Source: Pseudohalioglobus lutimaris (lineage in GTDB: Bacteria > Pseudomonadota > Gammaproteobacteria > Pseudomonadales > Halieaceae). From it: DNA of 64,000 nt. The translations under genes were made by a program, and so were the position numbers. The stretch's first letter is position 1; every line of letters starts with the position of its first letter. Where the stretch lies: contig NZ_PKUS01000022.1 in NCBI RefSeq assembly GCF_002866825.1, positions 42,433-106,432 on the forward strand. Direction: 5' to 3'. Positions 40,730 through 48,811 of the stretch are shown piece after piece. A model generated the notes under the pieces. It ran no database searches. It was given only the letters and a program-made list of their open reading frames with translations, and was not told the DNA's origin.

Positions 40730-41413
40730 TCAGCCCGGGCTGCCGTGGTCGCCGGTGAGCGGCACGAAGCGCACCGGCAATATGGAACGCTGCTCAATAT
40801 CCCCGTTCTCGCCCACTTGCAGCAGTAACAGTTCCTGCACTCCGCGGTGTTCGCCCACGGGTATTACCAGCTTTCCTCCCGGCTTCAGTTGATCCAGCAA
40901 TGGCTGGGGTATGTGCTCCGCCGCCGCGGTGACGATCACGCCGTCGTAGGGGGCGTGCTCTGGCCAGCCGGCGTAGCCGTCTCCGGCGCGAACCTGGACG
41001 TTGTCATAGCCCAGCTTCGCCAGCGCCGCCGCAGCGGAATCGGCCAGCTCGGTGACAATTTCAACGGAGTAGACAGCGCGCACCAGTTCGGCGAGCACTG
41101 CGGCCTGATAGCCTGAGCCTGTGCCCACTTCGAGAATAACGTCGTCGGCTCCCGGGTCCAGCAGGTCGGTCATCAGGGCGACGATAAGCGGTTGCGAGAT
41201 GGTCTGCCCAGCGGCGATGGCCAGCGGCGTATTGCGGTAGGCGAGGTGTCGGTATTCGGGCAGTACGAAGGCTTCCCTGGGCACCCTCGCCATCGCGTCC
41301 ATCACCCGCTCGCTCAAGGCGTCGCGCCCGGTGTAGCTCGCCGATTCGCGAACCGACTGGCGTATAGCCTCCAGCATCTGTTGTTGGTCGAAGGTGTTTT
41401 CGTTTGCGGCCAT
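40730..41413 (-). CDS. pcm: protein-L-isoaspartate O-methyltransferase
   Basis: Repairs isoaspartyl damage in proteins using SAM. 227 aa. AIAAGQTISQPLIVALMTDLL, the SAM motif ILEVGTGSGYQAAVLAEL and LKPGGKLVIPVG are typical. The start at 41413 (MAANENTFDQQQ) avoids an 18-residue charged extension available upstream. Lies downstream of dnaE2 by about 110 nt on the same strand. Confidence 0.94.
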   Translation of the reverse strand: MAANENTFDQQQMLEAIRQSVRESASYTGRDALSERVMDAMARVPREAFVLPEYRHLAYRNTPLAIAAGQTISQPLIVALMTDLLDPGADDVILEVGTGSGYQAAVLAELVRAVYSVEIVTELADSAAAALAKLGYDNVQVRAGDGYAGWPEHAPYDGVIVTAAAEHIPQPLLDQLKPGGKLVIPVGEHRGVQELLLLQVGENGDIEQRSILPVRFVPLTGDHGSPG

Positions 41414-41526
41414 ATCGTCTGCTCGCTGCCTCTTGTTGTCGACGTGGTCTGGTGCTGCGGTTGGCAACTGTAGTGTAGATCAGTTGCCGGCAGGCAGGTT
41501 GCCAGCCGGCTAGTGTGGTTCGACGC

Positions 41527-44500
41527 TCAGTGAAAATCCCGTGATTTCAACTGCAGGCTTTCCAGCGCCTGGGTGCAGTCCTGCAGTGCGCCGGCGACTA
41601 CATGGGTCACATTGTCCACCGTTTCCACGGTGCCGGTGACCAGCAGCAGCTTTGCCGACATCAGTGCCTGGCGAAAATGGGCCTGGGTGCTTTTCCAGAC
41701 AACAATATTGCTGCTGCCCGTTTCGTCTTCCAGGGTGAGAAACAGCACGCCCGAGGCGGTGCCGGGGCGCTGGCGGCAGGTGATCAGACCGGCAATACGC
41801 ACAAAACGGTTATTGCTGATGCCGGCCAGGTCGGTCTGGCATACACAGCGATTGAAAGGCGGCCTGTCACGCAGCAGGCTCATGGGGTGGGCGCGCAGAG
41901 TCAGGCCAGTGGCGCGATAATCCGCGAGCACTTCTTCGGCAACAGCCGGTGCCGGTAACGCCACCCCGTCGTCGAAGTGGCGCGCGTTCTGGAACTGTTC
42001 ACCCTGCAATAACGGGCGCGCCTCTTCCAGTGCCATGATCTGCCATTGGGACTGGTGACGATGTCCGGTCAGTGAGGCCAGGGCGTCGGCGTCTGCGAGG
42101 GCCTCCATGTCGCGTTTGTCCAGTTGCGCGCGCCGGCGCAGGTCGCTGACCTGGCGGAACGGCGCCTGACGACGGGCCTCGACAAGGCGTTGCGCGCCCT
42201 CCCGGCCAAGCCCCTTTACCAGGCGCAGCCCGAGCAGGATCGGGTGGCGGGTGCTGCCGGGACAATCCATCAGGCGGTGATCCCAGTCGCTCTGGTTAAC
42301 GTCTATGGGTAATGCGGTGACGCCGTGGCGTTTTGCATCCTGGATGAGTTGTGACGGACTGTAAAAGCCCATGGGCTGACTGTTGAGCAGGCCGGTGAAA
42401 AAAGCCGCCGGGTGGTGGCGCTTGAGCCAGGAGGATACATAGGCCAGCAGTGCGAAGCTCGCCGAGTGGGATTCCGGAAAGCCGTAACCGGCAAAGCCCT
42501 TGATCTGGTTGAACAGGCGGCGGGCAAAGTCCTCGTCATAGCCGCGTTCGACCATGCCGCGGGTCAGTTTGTGTTCGAATTCCAGCAGTCGGCTGTGGCG
42601 GCCCCAGTTGGCGATGGCCCGGCGCAGCTGGTCCGCCTCGCCACCGGAGAACCCTGCCGCCACCATGGCCAGCTTGATCACCTGCTCCTGGAAAATGGGC
42701 ACGCCCAGAGTGCTTTTCAGTACGCTCCTGATTTCCTCGCTGGGGTAGGTGACAGCCTCCTTGCCCTGTTTGCGGCGCAGGTAGGGGTGGACCATGTCGC
42801 CCTGTATGGGTCCGGGGCGGACGATGGCGATTTCTATCACCAGGTCATAGAAGCAGGCGGGTTTGAGTCGCGGCAGCATGGTCATCTGCGCCCGTGACTC
42901 AATCTGGAAGACCCCGACGGTGTCTGCCTGTTGCAGCATTTTGTAGGTGGCGGCGTCTTCCTTGGGTATATCGCTGATGCTGGCAATGGCGGGATTATAG
43001 CGGTTGACCATTTGCAGGCTCTTCCTGATGGCGGAGAGCATGCCCAGCGCGAGAATGTCGACTTTCAACAGACCCAGGGATTCGATGTCCTCCTTGTCCC
43101 ACTGGATCACGGTGCGGTCGGCCATGCTGGCATTTTCTACCGGTACCAGGGTAGAGATGGGGCTGCGGGTAATCACAAAGCCGCCCACGTGTTGGGACAA
43201 GTGGCGGGGGAAACCGAGAATCTGCTGCACCAGGGAAAAGAACAGCTCGGCCTGGCGGCCGTGCCCTGCCACGCCCTGTTCCTCGAAGCGTTTGGCCAGG
43301 TCTGCGGTGCGGTCCCACCAGGCCATGGACTTGGCCAGGTCGTCGACGAACGCCTGGTCCAGCCCCAGGGCCTTGCCTACATCGCGCACTGCACTGCGTG
43401 CCCGGTAGGTGATGAGGGTGGCGGCCAGGGCGGCGCGACGGCGGCTGTACTTGCGATAGATGTACTGGATGACCTCTTCACGGCGCTCGTGCTCGAAGTC
43501 CACGTCGATATCCGGCGGTTCGTCGCGTTCTTTGGAGATGAAGCGCTCGAAGAGCAGGGATATCTGTTCCGGCGATACCTCGGTAATGCCCAGGCAGTAG
43601 CACACCACCGAGTTGGCGGCGGACCCGCGGCCCTGGCAGAGAATGCCACGTGAGCGGGCGAAGTCGACAATGTCGTACACGGTGAGAAAGTAATACTCGT
43701 AGTTGAGCTCTTCAATTAACGCCAGCTCACGTTCAATGCGTTGCTGCACCGCAGCGGGTACGCCGGCGGGCCAGCGGCGTGCACCACCTTCTGTTACCAG
43801 CTGGCGCAGGTAGCCGGTGGCGTTCTGCCCCGCAGGTACGACTTCTTCAGGGTACTCGTAGCGTAATTCATCCAGGCTGAAGTCACACCGCCGGGCAATG
43901 CGCAAAGTCTCTTCAAGCAGGGCAGGGGGGTAGAGGCCGCGTATTTTATCCAGTTTGCGCAGGTGCTGTTGACTGTTACCCAGACGCCGCCGGCCCAGCT
44001 GCTCAATGCTGGTGTTGTGGTGCAGGGCGGTGAAAACATCGTGCAACGGCTTGCGCGAGGCAATGTGCATACGCACATCCCCACAGGCGACCATGGGAAG
44101 ATTGAGCTGCGCCGCTAAATTGCAGGCACGCAAAAAACGACTGGCTTCATCGTTGCCCAGCAGGTGGCTGACCCCCAGCCACACCCGGTCCTTGCACAGG
44201 CGTGCCAGTTGCCGGCCATAGGCGAGGTCGTGGTCGTCGTTGCCGCCGGGCAGCCAGATCAACAGACATCGCTTGAGGTGAAACACCACGTCTCGCAGGC
44301 TGGCCCGATACTCCCCCTTGGGGCTGCGCCGCCGGGCCATGCTGATCAGCCCGGACAGTTCACTGTAAGCAGCCCGTGATGGCACCAGCGCCACCAGGCG
44401 AATGCCTTCCTCAAGGCGGAATTCGCTGCCTACAATCAGCTGCAGCCCCGCATTCCTGGCCGCCACATGGGCCTTCACGATGCCCGACAGCGAGCACTCG

Positions 44501-44622
44501 TCGGTAATGGCCAGCGCGGCATAACCCAGCTGAGACGCACGTTCCACCAACTCATGGGGGTGAGACGCGCTGCGCAGGAAGCTGTAGCAGCTCAGGCAGT
44601 GAAGTTCGGCATAGTCTGGCAT
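41527..44622 (-). CDS. dnaE2: error-prone DNA polymerase DnaE2/ImuC
   Basis: Second C-family polymerase III alpha subunit used for SOS mutagenesis. 1031 aa from the ATG at 44622. PHP domain from YAELHCLSCYSFLRSASHP; palm motifs GRGSAANSVVCYCLGI and the catalytic DIDVDFEHERREEVIQYI; tandem HhH (VKGLGREGAQRLVEAR) and an OB domain (IRIAGLITCRQRPGTASGVLFLTLEDETG without the tau-binding tail) follow. Partners ImuA and ImuB are not in the window. A LexA box touches the start codon. The next gene upstream on this strand is intI, 50 nt away. Confidence 0.94.
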   Translation of the reverse strand: MPDYAELHCLSCYSFLRSASHPHELVERASQLGYAALAITDECSLSGIVKAHVAARNAGLQLIVGSEFRLEEGIRLVALVPSRAAYSELSGLISMARRRSPKGEYRASLRDVVFHLKRCLLIWLPGGNDDHDLAYGRQLARLCKDRVWLGVSHLLGNDEASRFLRACNLAAQLNLPMVACGDVRMHIASRKPLHDVFTALHHNTSIEQLGRRRLGNSQQHLRKLDKIRGLYPPALLEETLRIARRCDFSLDELRYEYPEEVVPAGQNATGYLRQLVTEGGARRWPAGVPAAVQQRIERELALIEELNYEYYFLTVYDIVDFARSRGILCQGRGSAANSVVCYCLGITEVSPEQISLLFERFISKERDEPPDIDVDFEHERREEVIQYIYRKYSRRRAALAATLITYRARSAVRDVGKALGLDQAFVDDLAKSMAWWDRTADLAKRFEEQGVAGHGRQAELFFSLVQQILGFPRHLSQHVGGFVITRSPISTLVPVENASMADRTVIQWDKEDIESLGLLKVDILALGMLSAIRKSLQMVNRYNPAIASISDIPKEDAATYKMLQQADTVGVFQIESRAQMTMLPRLKPACFYDLVIEIAIVRPGPIQGDMVHPYLRRKQGKEAVTYPSEEIRSVLKSTLGVPIFQEQVIKLAMVAAGFSGGEADQLRRAIANWGRHSRLLEFEHKLTRGMVERGYDEDFARRLFNQIKGFAGYGFPESHSASFALLAYVSSWLKRHHPAAFFTGLLNSQPMGFYSPSQLIQDAKRHGVTALPIDVNQSDWDHRLMDCPGSTRHPILLGLRLVKGLGREGAQRLVEARRQAPFRQVSDLRRRAQLDKRDMEALADADALASLTGHRHQSQWQIMALEEARPLLQGEQFQNARHFDDGVALPAPAVAEEVLADYRATGLTLRAHPMSLLRDRPPFNRCVCQTDLAGISNNRFVRIAGLITCRQRPGTASGVLFLTLEDETGSSNIVVWKSTQAHFRQALMSAKLLLVTGTVETVDNVTHVVAGALQDCTQALESLQLKSRDFH

Positions 44623-44623
44623 A

Positions 44624-44643
44624 TACTGTATATTTATACAGTA
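44624..44643 (-). promoter_or_regulatory. LexA (SOS) operator of dnaE2
   Basis: TACTGTATATTTATACAGTA on the + strand: CTGT-N8-ACAG with matching flanks, essentially the E. coli consensus. It ends 1 nt before the dnaE2 ATG, so LexA bound here blocks initiation of dnaE2 transcription. It also lies 30 nt after the intI stop. TTGACG at 44653-44658 could be a -35 element for it. Confidence 0.92.
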
Positions 44644-44672
44644 TTCCGGTTTCGTCAAATATCAGCGTGCAG

Positions 44673-45680
44673 TCAGTCGTCCACCGGGCTGATAACGCCC
44701 ATGGCCCCGCGGCCCAGTACGTGCGTGTAGATTTCGGTTGTTTTGACGTCGGCATGGCCCAGCAGCTTTTGAATGGTGCGCAAGTCGTACCCCTTTTGCA
44801 GCAGGCGGGTGGCGAAGCTGTGCCGGAAGGTGTGGCTGCTCACCGGTTTATGTATGTTCGCCGCCAATCTGGCGCGACGGATATGCTTGCGCAGGCTGGT
44901 GTTATGCAGGTGATGGCGGCGCAAGACACCGCTGAGCGGGTCTGCGCCGATGTGGCTGGACGGAAACAGGAACTGCCATCCGGGTTCTATCGCCGCCGTG
45001 GGGTATTTGCGACTTAGCGCATGCGGCAGGTACACCTCACCAAAACCGTCTTCCAGGTCGCGCGCATGTAGCGTCGATACAGCGGCGATCTGTTCAGTTA
45101 ACGCTGCCGCGAGTGATGTGGGGAGCAGAGTGGTACGGTCTTTATCGCCTTTGCCTGACCGCACGGTGATTGTGTCCAGCTCAAAGTCCAGGTCTTTTAC
45201 CCGCAGCGAAAGCAGTTCATTCTGGCGCAGACCCGCGCCGTAGAGTAGTTCCACCATCAGTCGATACTTGCCATCAAGGTGCGCCAGAATCCGTTTTACC
45301 TCTTGGTGACCAAGCACAACCGGTAGCCGCTTCTTTGGTGCTGCGTGGGCAAACGACAGCGGCTGCAGCTCCCGGCCCAGGAATCGCCTGTACAGATAGA
45401 TTAAGGCGTTGAGCGCGATGCGCTGCGTGGCCGGCGAACATTGCAGATCTGTTCCCAGGTGCTCCAGAAACTGTTCAATGTGTTGTTCACCAAGCACCTT
45501 GGGATGGCGCTTTTTGTGGAAAAGAATGTAACGCTTGATCCAGTGAATATAGGTTTTCTCGGTTTGATACGCGTAACCGGCACCCCGCATATGCCGCCTG
45601 ACCTGATGGGTGAATCTTTGCGATTGGGGGGGAATGTGGTGCGGAATATCATTCCCTTTGTTGGATCCTTTCCTGGACAT
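44673..45680 (-). CDS. intI: integron integrase IntI
   Basis: Tyrosine recombinase that joins attI and attC sites. 335 aa from ATG 45680, the class 1 IntI length. Catalytic residues (numbered from that start) are R152 in [20 protein letters not shown], H283 and R286 in [13 protein letters not shown], H309 in [17 protein letters not shown] and Y318. The insert [51 protein letters not shown] between boxes is the additional segment unique to IntI proteins and separates it from phage integrases and XerCD. An upstream TTG/ATG extension to 45743 is unlikely. Transcribed away from the cassettes. Confidence 0.96.
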   Translation of the reverse strand: [335 protein letters not shown]

Positions 45681-45701
45681 AAGAATCACCGGCTGAGGTA
45701 A

Positions 45702-45721
45702 GCTTGCTTGAGTAAACAGTA
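45702..45721 (-). promoter_or_regulatory. possible degenerate LexA site before intI
   Basis: TACTGT (complement of 45716-45721) is a perfect LexA half-site located about 35 nt before the intI start. The partner half-site is TTGC instead of CTGT, spaced 8 nt. Many intI promoters carry LexA boxes; this one is only half conserved. Confidence 0.4.
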
Positions 45722-45909
45722 TTCGAGTAGCGGTGCTTTTCAAGCCGGTTTTTCAGAGGAATTATCGACAGCGCTTATCCTTCAATAGTTTAACGATTTG
45801 ATTTCTATTCCGTTTTCGTTGAACGGATGGCTGCGTGGTGAACGCATTTGATGAAAATGGCGTTGCGATTTTTCTCGTATAACGGTTTTTTGAATAGCGT
45901 AATTGTATA

Positions 45910-46012
45910 AGCTGTTGTTAGATTGGCACTAACTGGTTTGTATAGAGGTTAAATTGAAGTGATAGAGAGAAAACATGAGAATTAGTCCTATCCCAATACT
46001 AAGCTGTTAAAG
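45910..46012 (+). other. attI recombination site region
   Basis: Non-coding AT-rich DNA between intI and the first cassette. Core-like motifs are GTTAGAT at 45917, its inverted partner CACTAAC at 45927-45933, GTTAAAT at 45948 and GTTAAAG at 46006-46012. The last lies 4 nt before the first cassette ATG, where the attI/cassette junction is expected; crossover would occur after the G at 46006. No attC-like palindrome is present, as expected for attI. Confidence 0.7.
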
Positions 46013-46015
46013 CGT

Positions 46016-46348
46016 ATGGTTATACACCCGAAATCTGGCCCAGGAGAATGGAACCTCCAGCATCTTGTTTACGCCGGAGGATACGGAGAGACCGCCGTAG
46101 CTTTGCTAAGCGATGGCAAAAGGACCGCTATGGCCCTTCGTTGGTGTGAGGGCAACGAGAATGTCAAACCCTGGCAAGGCGAGGAGACTGGCTGGTTTTT
46201 GATCCCGTATTCTTTTGCAGCCGCAATCGCTAAGTCTCTGGTTCAGATGAAGGCTGCCGGGGGAGTCCCATTCGATGAAGATGGCTTTACTGCAATGCTA
46301 GATTGGCTAATTGAAGACGAGGGTATCGAGAGTGCGCTTTGCTACTAG
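46016..46348 (+). CDS. hypothetical cassette protein (first cassette)
   Basis: 110 aa, not recognised. Acidic, soluble-looking protein with ETAVALLSDGKRTAMALRWCEGNEN and a C-terminal FDEDGFTAMLDWLIEDEGIES. The ATG is 4 nt after the cassette boundary, so it relies on transcription from the intI/attI region. Being next to attI, it is the most recently acquired cassette under the standard insertion model. Confidence 0.75.
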   Translation: MVIHPKSGPGEWNLQHLVYAGGYGETAVALLSDGKRTAMALRWCEGNENVKPWQGEETGWFLIPYSFAAAIAKSLVQMKAAGGVPFDEDGFTAMLDWLIEDEGIESALCY

Positions 46349-46357
46349 TGCTATGCG

Positions 46358-46432
46358 CATTAACAAGTCAAGGCAGCAAGGGCGCTTCGCGCCGGGACCG
46401 CTTAACAGCGGCCCCTGCTTGAAGCGTTATGC
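46358..46432 (+). repeat. attC 1
   Basis: R'' CATTAAC at 46358, R' GTTATGC at 46426. Arms TCAAGGCAG and CTGCTTGA pair with one bulged G. 75 bp, main family. Confidence 0.93.
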
Positions 46433-46448
46433 CCTTTGAGAGTAAGTC

Positions 46449-46874
46449 GTGATTTCTCGAGACCAAATTAAAATACTTTACGATAAGTACCTTGATCTTA
46501 TAGATCTCGAGATTCGTGAGTTTGGTGTAAAGCCTACGGAAGTCCGGCATTTAATTGGAAGACTCGGAGAGTTTTTCTGTGCGTTAGAAATTAACGGAAC
46601 ATTGGCACACACAGCTAACCAGCATGGCTTTGACGTTGTGTCTTCATGTGGTCGTAGAATTAGTGTTAAAACTACCGCTCAGATAACCGGCTTTGTTCCT
46701 ATTTCGGCATCAACACTCGATAAAGCAGATGATGTAATGATTCTACAGTTTACCGAAGGCACGCTGAATATTGTCTATTACGGAGAAATATCCAAGGCAA
46801 CAGAGGCCGCAAGATTTTACGAGAGTGTAGGGAAATATGAGTTGGATATTTCTAAAGCAAGAAAATTGGCATAA
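46449..46874 (+). CDS. hypothetical cassette protein, possible PD-(D/E)XK-like fold
   Basis: 141 aa from a GTG start. An N-terminal helical part (IKILYDKYLDLIDLEIREFG) is followed by LIGRLGEFFCALEING, HGFDVVSSCGRRISVKTTAQ. The spacing Glu - Gly-Phe-Asp - (x)VKTT resembles the E...D...xxK core of restriction-endonuclease-like enzymes, but this is a motif impression only. No partner methylase is present. The stop lies in the following attC R'' box. Confidence 0.7.
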   Translation: MISRDQIKILYDKYLDLIDLEIREFGVKPTEVRHLIGRLGEFFCALEINGTLAHTANQHGFDVVSSCGRRISVKTTAQITGFVPISASTLDKADDVMILQFTEGTLNIVYYGEISKATEAARFYESVGKYELDISKARKLA

Positions 46875-46937
46875 CAAGGTGCTGCTAGGGACTAACCTAC
46901 GCTGCGCTTCGGTTTGCCCCAGAGCACGGCGTTAAGT
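46869..46937 (+). repeat. attC 2
   Basis: R'' GCATAAC, R' GTTAAGT at 46931. 69 bp; inner arms GTGCT and AGCAC pair. Confidence 0.8.
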
Positions 46938-46949
46938 GTCTACAGCGCC

Positions 46950-47888
46950 ATGCCAACTTTCAGATTCAGATTTCGCTTCAATATCGCGCACAAAGGCATA
47001 ATCTCTGGAGATGAGGGTCAGTACGAATTTGCTCTCCCGAATGGGAGGGTAGCTACCTTACACGCGGTCGGAGCTAGCAGGTTCTGTGAAGCAAATTCGT
47101 TTGTCATTTTGTCCGGAGGCTATTCAACCGAGAAAGAGGCCTTAGATTATGGCTTTAGGCTAAAGGACGCCGTCCTATGTTACGGGACAGTATTTAGGAT
47201 CGGAGTGGACGTTGGAAAAGATAAAGCTAGCGGGTTTGTATCGAACTATGTAAAGGACAAGGTGTTTGATGAACATGGGGTAGTGATGATCGACGACGTC
47301 CATGGTGTAACTGCATACAGTGAAGAGTATCCGACTACTTGTTCATCAATATTTACAACGGGGCTGGTAAATGTTCGTAACGCTGAATTCTTCACAGGTA
47401 AGCTAATAGATCTGATAAGTGAATCTTACGCACTGAGCGAACAGCTAAAACTGGCAATGGAATTAATGACCTCGTCATTTTTTGAATCATCATCTAGAGC
47501 AAGATTCTTGACCCTGGTGCTGGCGGCGGAGTCGATTTTATCGCCAGAGGATAGGTCTACTGAGGTGCACAGTGTTGTTGATGAGCTTCGAAACGTAGCC
47601 AAGTCAGCCAATCTATCAGATCAAGAAAAACGCTCGATCCTCGGTACATTGAACTGGCTTTACAAGGATTCGATATCTCAAAGCCTTAGGAAAATGGCTT
47701 TGGTTCATTTGCCAAACAAAACCTATCAGGATCTCCCATCACACAAGTTTATTCAGAAGTGCTACGAGGCGAGAAGCAAACTGGTCCATTCGGGTACGGT
47801 TGATGAAGAAAAACACAATATTGGAACGCTGGCAGCAAATCTAGAGGTGTACCTGAAAGATATGCTAACCGAAATGGCGGCCGCATGA
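46950..47888 (+). CDS. HEPN-type (Apea-like) cassette protein
   Basis: 312 aa from ATG 46950. The N-terminal 170 residues are unrecognised, with beta-rich character. The C-terminal half is helical (RARFLTLVLAAESILSPEDRS ... LPSHKFIQKCYEARSKLVHSGTVDEEKHN) and carries RSKLVH, the R-X4-H motif that forms the RNase centre in HEPN domains; the context resembles Apea-like HEPN proteins. Possible roles are RNA cleavage in phage defence or stress. No cognate nucleotidyltransferase (MNT) gene is adjacent. It is the longest gene of the proximal array. Confidence 0.75.
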   Translation: MPTFRFRFRFNIAHKGIISGDEGQYEFALPNGRVATLHAVGASRFCEANSFVILSGGYSTEKEALDYGFRLKDAVLCYGTVFRIGVDVGKDKASGFVSNYVKDKVFDEHGVVMIDDVHGVTAYSEEYPTTCSSIFTTGLVNVRNAEFFTGKLIDLISESYALSEQLKLAMELMTSSFFESSSRARFLTLVLAAESILSPEDRSTEVHSVVDELRNVAKSANLSDQEKRSILGTLNWLYKDSISQSLRKMALVHLPNKTYQDLPSHKFIQKCYEARSKLVHSGTVDEEKHNIGTLAANLEVYLKDMLTEMAAA

Positions 47889-47895
47889 GGACAAC

Positions 47896-47970
47896 ACTTA
47901 ACAAGTCAAGGCAGCAAGGGCGCATCGCGCCGGGACGCGGTAAACCGCGCCCCTGCTTGAAGCGTTACGC
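47896..47970 (+). repeat. attC 3
   Basis: R'' ACTTAAC, R' GTTACGC at 47964. 75 bp, main family, nearly identical to attC 1 in the outer arms. Confidence 0.93.
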
Positions 47971-47988
47971 GTTCCCTCCGAATCGCGC

Positions 47989-48222
47989 ATGAAATTTGAA
48001 ATCATTGGCAATATCGAGAATGAAGAGACCTTCGCTTCAGGTTCTGGTATCAGGGAGTTGCCGCGACTACGGAAGGCCTATGGCACGGGTCGCTGGCGTA
48101 AGAGAAAGGGCGAAGCTACGGTAAAGTTCGAAGATGGAACTACTGTACTGGTAGAGTTACACTGGTATGAGGCTACAGGAATTGGCCGCAAGGAACACAA
48201 GATCAAGAGAATCTTAGAGTAA
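47989..48222 (+). CDS. small hypothetical protein, first of a two-gene cassette
   Basis: 77 aa, basic: IRELPRLRKAYGTGRWRKRKGEATVKFEDGTTVLVELHWYEATGIGRKEHKIKRIL. This type of short protein recurs in bacterial genomes together with a partner like the next gene, but I cannot name a function. It ends 3 nt before the next ATG, so the pair is an operon. Pairing and size would be compatible with toxin-antitoxin, not demonstrated. Confidence 0.8.
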   Translation: MKFEIIGNIENEETFASGSGIRELPRLRKAYGTGRWRKRKGEATVKFEDGTTVLVELHWYEATGIGRKEHKIKRILE

Positions 48223-48225
48223 GAT

Positions 48226-48447
48226 ATGAGAAATTCTAAGTTAGTGATTTGTATAGAAAATTCAGATTATCCGGCTTCGTTGGAGAAGAGGAAACTCTAT
48301 GAGTTACTTCCTGACCCTGTGGCTGAAAAAATTGGCCAAGTTCGGATCATTGATGAGTCCGGCGAAGATTACCTCTATCCATCCTCGCTTTTTGTTGAAG
48401 CTAATCTCCCCAAAGCAGTTCAAAGCGCCGTCATTGAGGCCGCGTAA
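48226..48447 (+). CDS. small hypothetical protein, second of a two-gene cassette
   Basis: 73 aa, acidic: ENSDYPASLEKRKLYELLPDPVAEKIGQVRIIDESGEDYLYPSSLF. The opposite charge to its partner is notable. The stop (TAA) is inside attC 4. Confidence 0.8.
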   Translation: MRNSKLVICIENSDYPASLEKRKLYELLPDPVAEKIGQVRIIDESGEDYLYPSSLFVEANLPKAVQSAVIEAA

Positions 48448-48509
48448 CAAGGCCAGGCAGTTCGCTCCCGGACGCGCTTTCAGCGCGCTCGCTGCTGGCG
48501 GCGTTAAGG
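48442..48509 (+). repeat. attC 4
   Basis: R'' GCGTAAC, R' GTTAAGG at 48503. 68 bp with inner GCGCTTTCAGCGC stem. Its R' supplies the stop codon of the reversed toxin gene that follows. Confidence 0.85.
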
Positions 48510-48806
48510 GGAGCTGAAGTGAGCGTCTTCATCCATACGTTTATGCAGTACACGTATTATTTCAATGCTGTGGGTATCAGAGTCCCGGAAGAAAATTACG
48601 TGGCTGCCCTGAGGAAATTTTCTGTAGCCCGCTCTAATGCCTTCGGCTCTCGTTGCGATTTCGGGAGTATCCGAAAGACGACCAAACGCATCGAACAATT
48701 CACTGATATAGGCGTCACGCTGCGGCTGTCCCCAATGCTGCGAGGTGTATTCTGCTATTTTTCTCAGATCAGCATCTGCTGCGGCCGAAAGTCGGAATTT
48801 TTTCAC
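48504..48806 (-). CDS. parE: RelE/ParE-family toxin
   Basis: 100 aa: KKFRLSAAADADLRKIAEYTSQHWGQPQRDAYISELFDAFGRLSDTPEI ... GYRKFPQGSHVIFFRDSDTHSIEIIRVLHKRMD, the ParE fold. Probably a gyrase poison, as other ParE toxins. It reads towards intI, opposite to the array, and its TAA stop is formed by the first bases of its own cassette (TTA in the attC 4 core). parD is 5 nt upstream. A reversed toxin-antitoxin pair needs its own promoter, as is usual for integron TA cassettes. Confidence 0.9.
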   Translation of the reverse strand: MKKFRLSAAADADLRKIAEYTSQHWGQPQRDAYISELFDAFGRLSDTPEIATRAEGIRAGYRKFPQGSHVIFFRDSDTHSIEIIRVLHKRMDEDAHFSSP

Positions 48807-48811
48807 CCGTG

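Noticed and set aside
44673..45680. Phage integrase at the end of a prophage or genomic island
   Set aside because: The IntI-specific insert, the attI/attC layout and the absence of phage genes identify an integron integrase.
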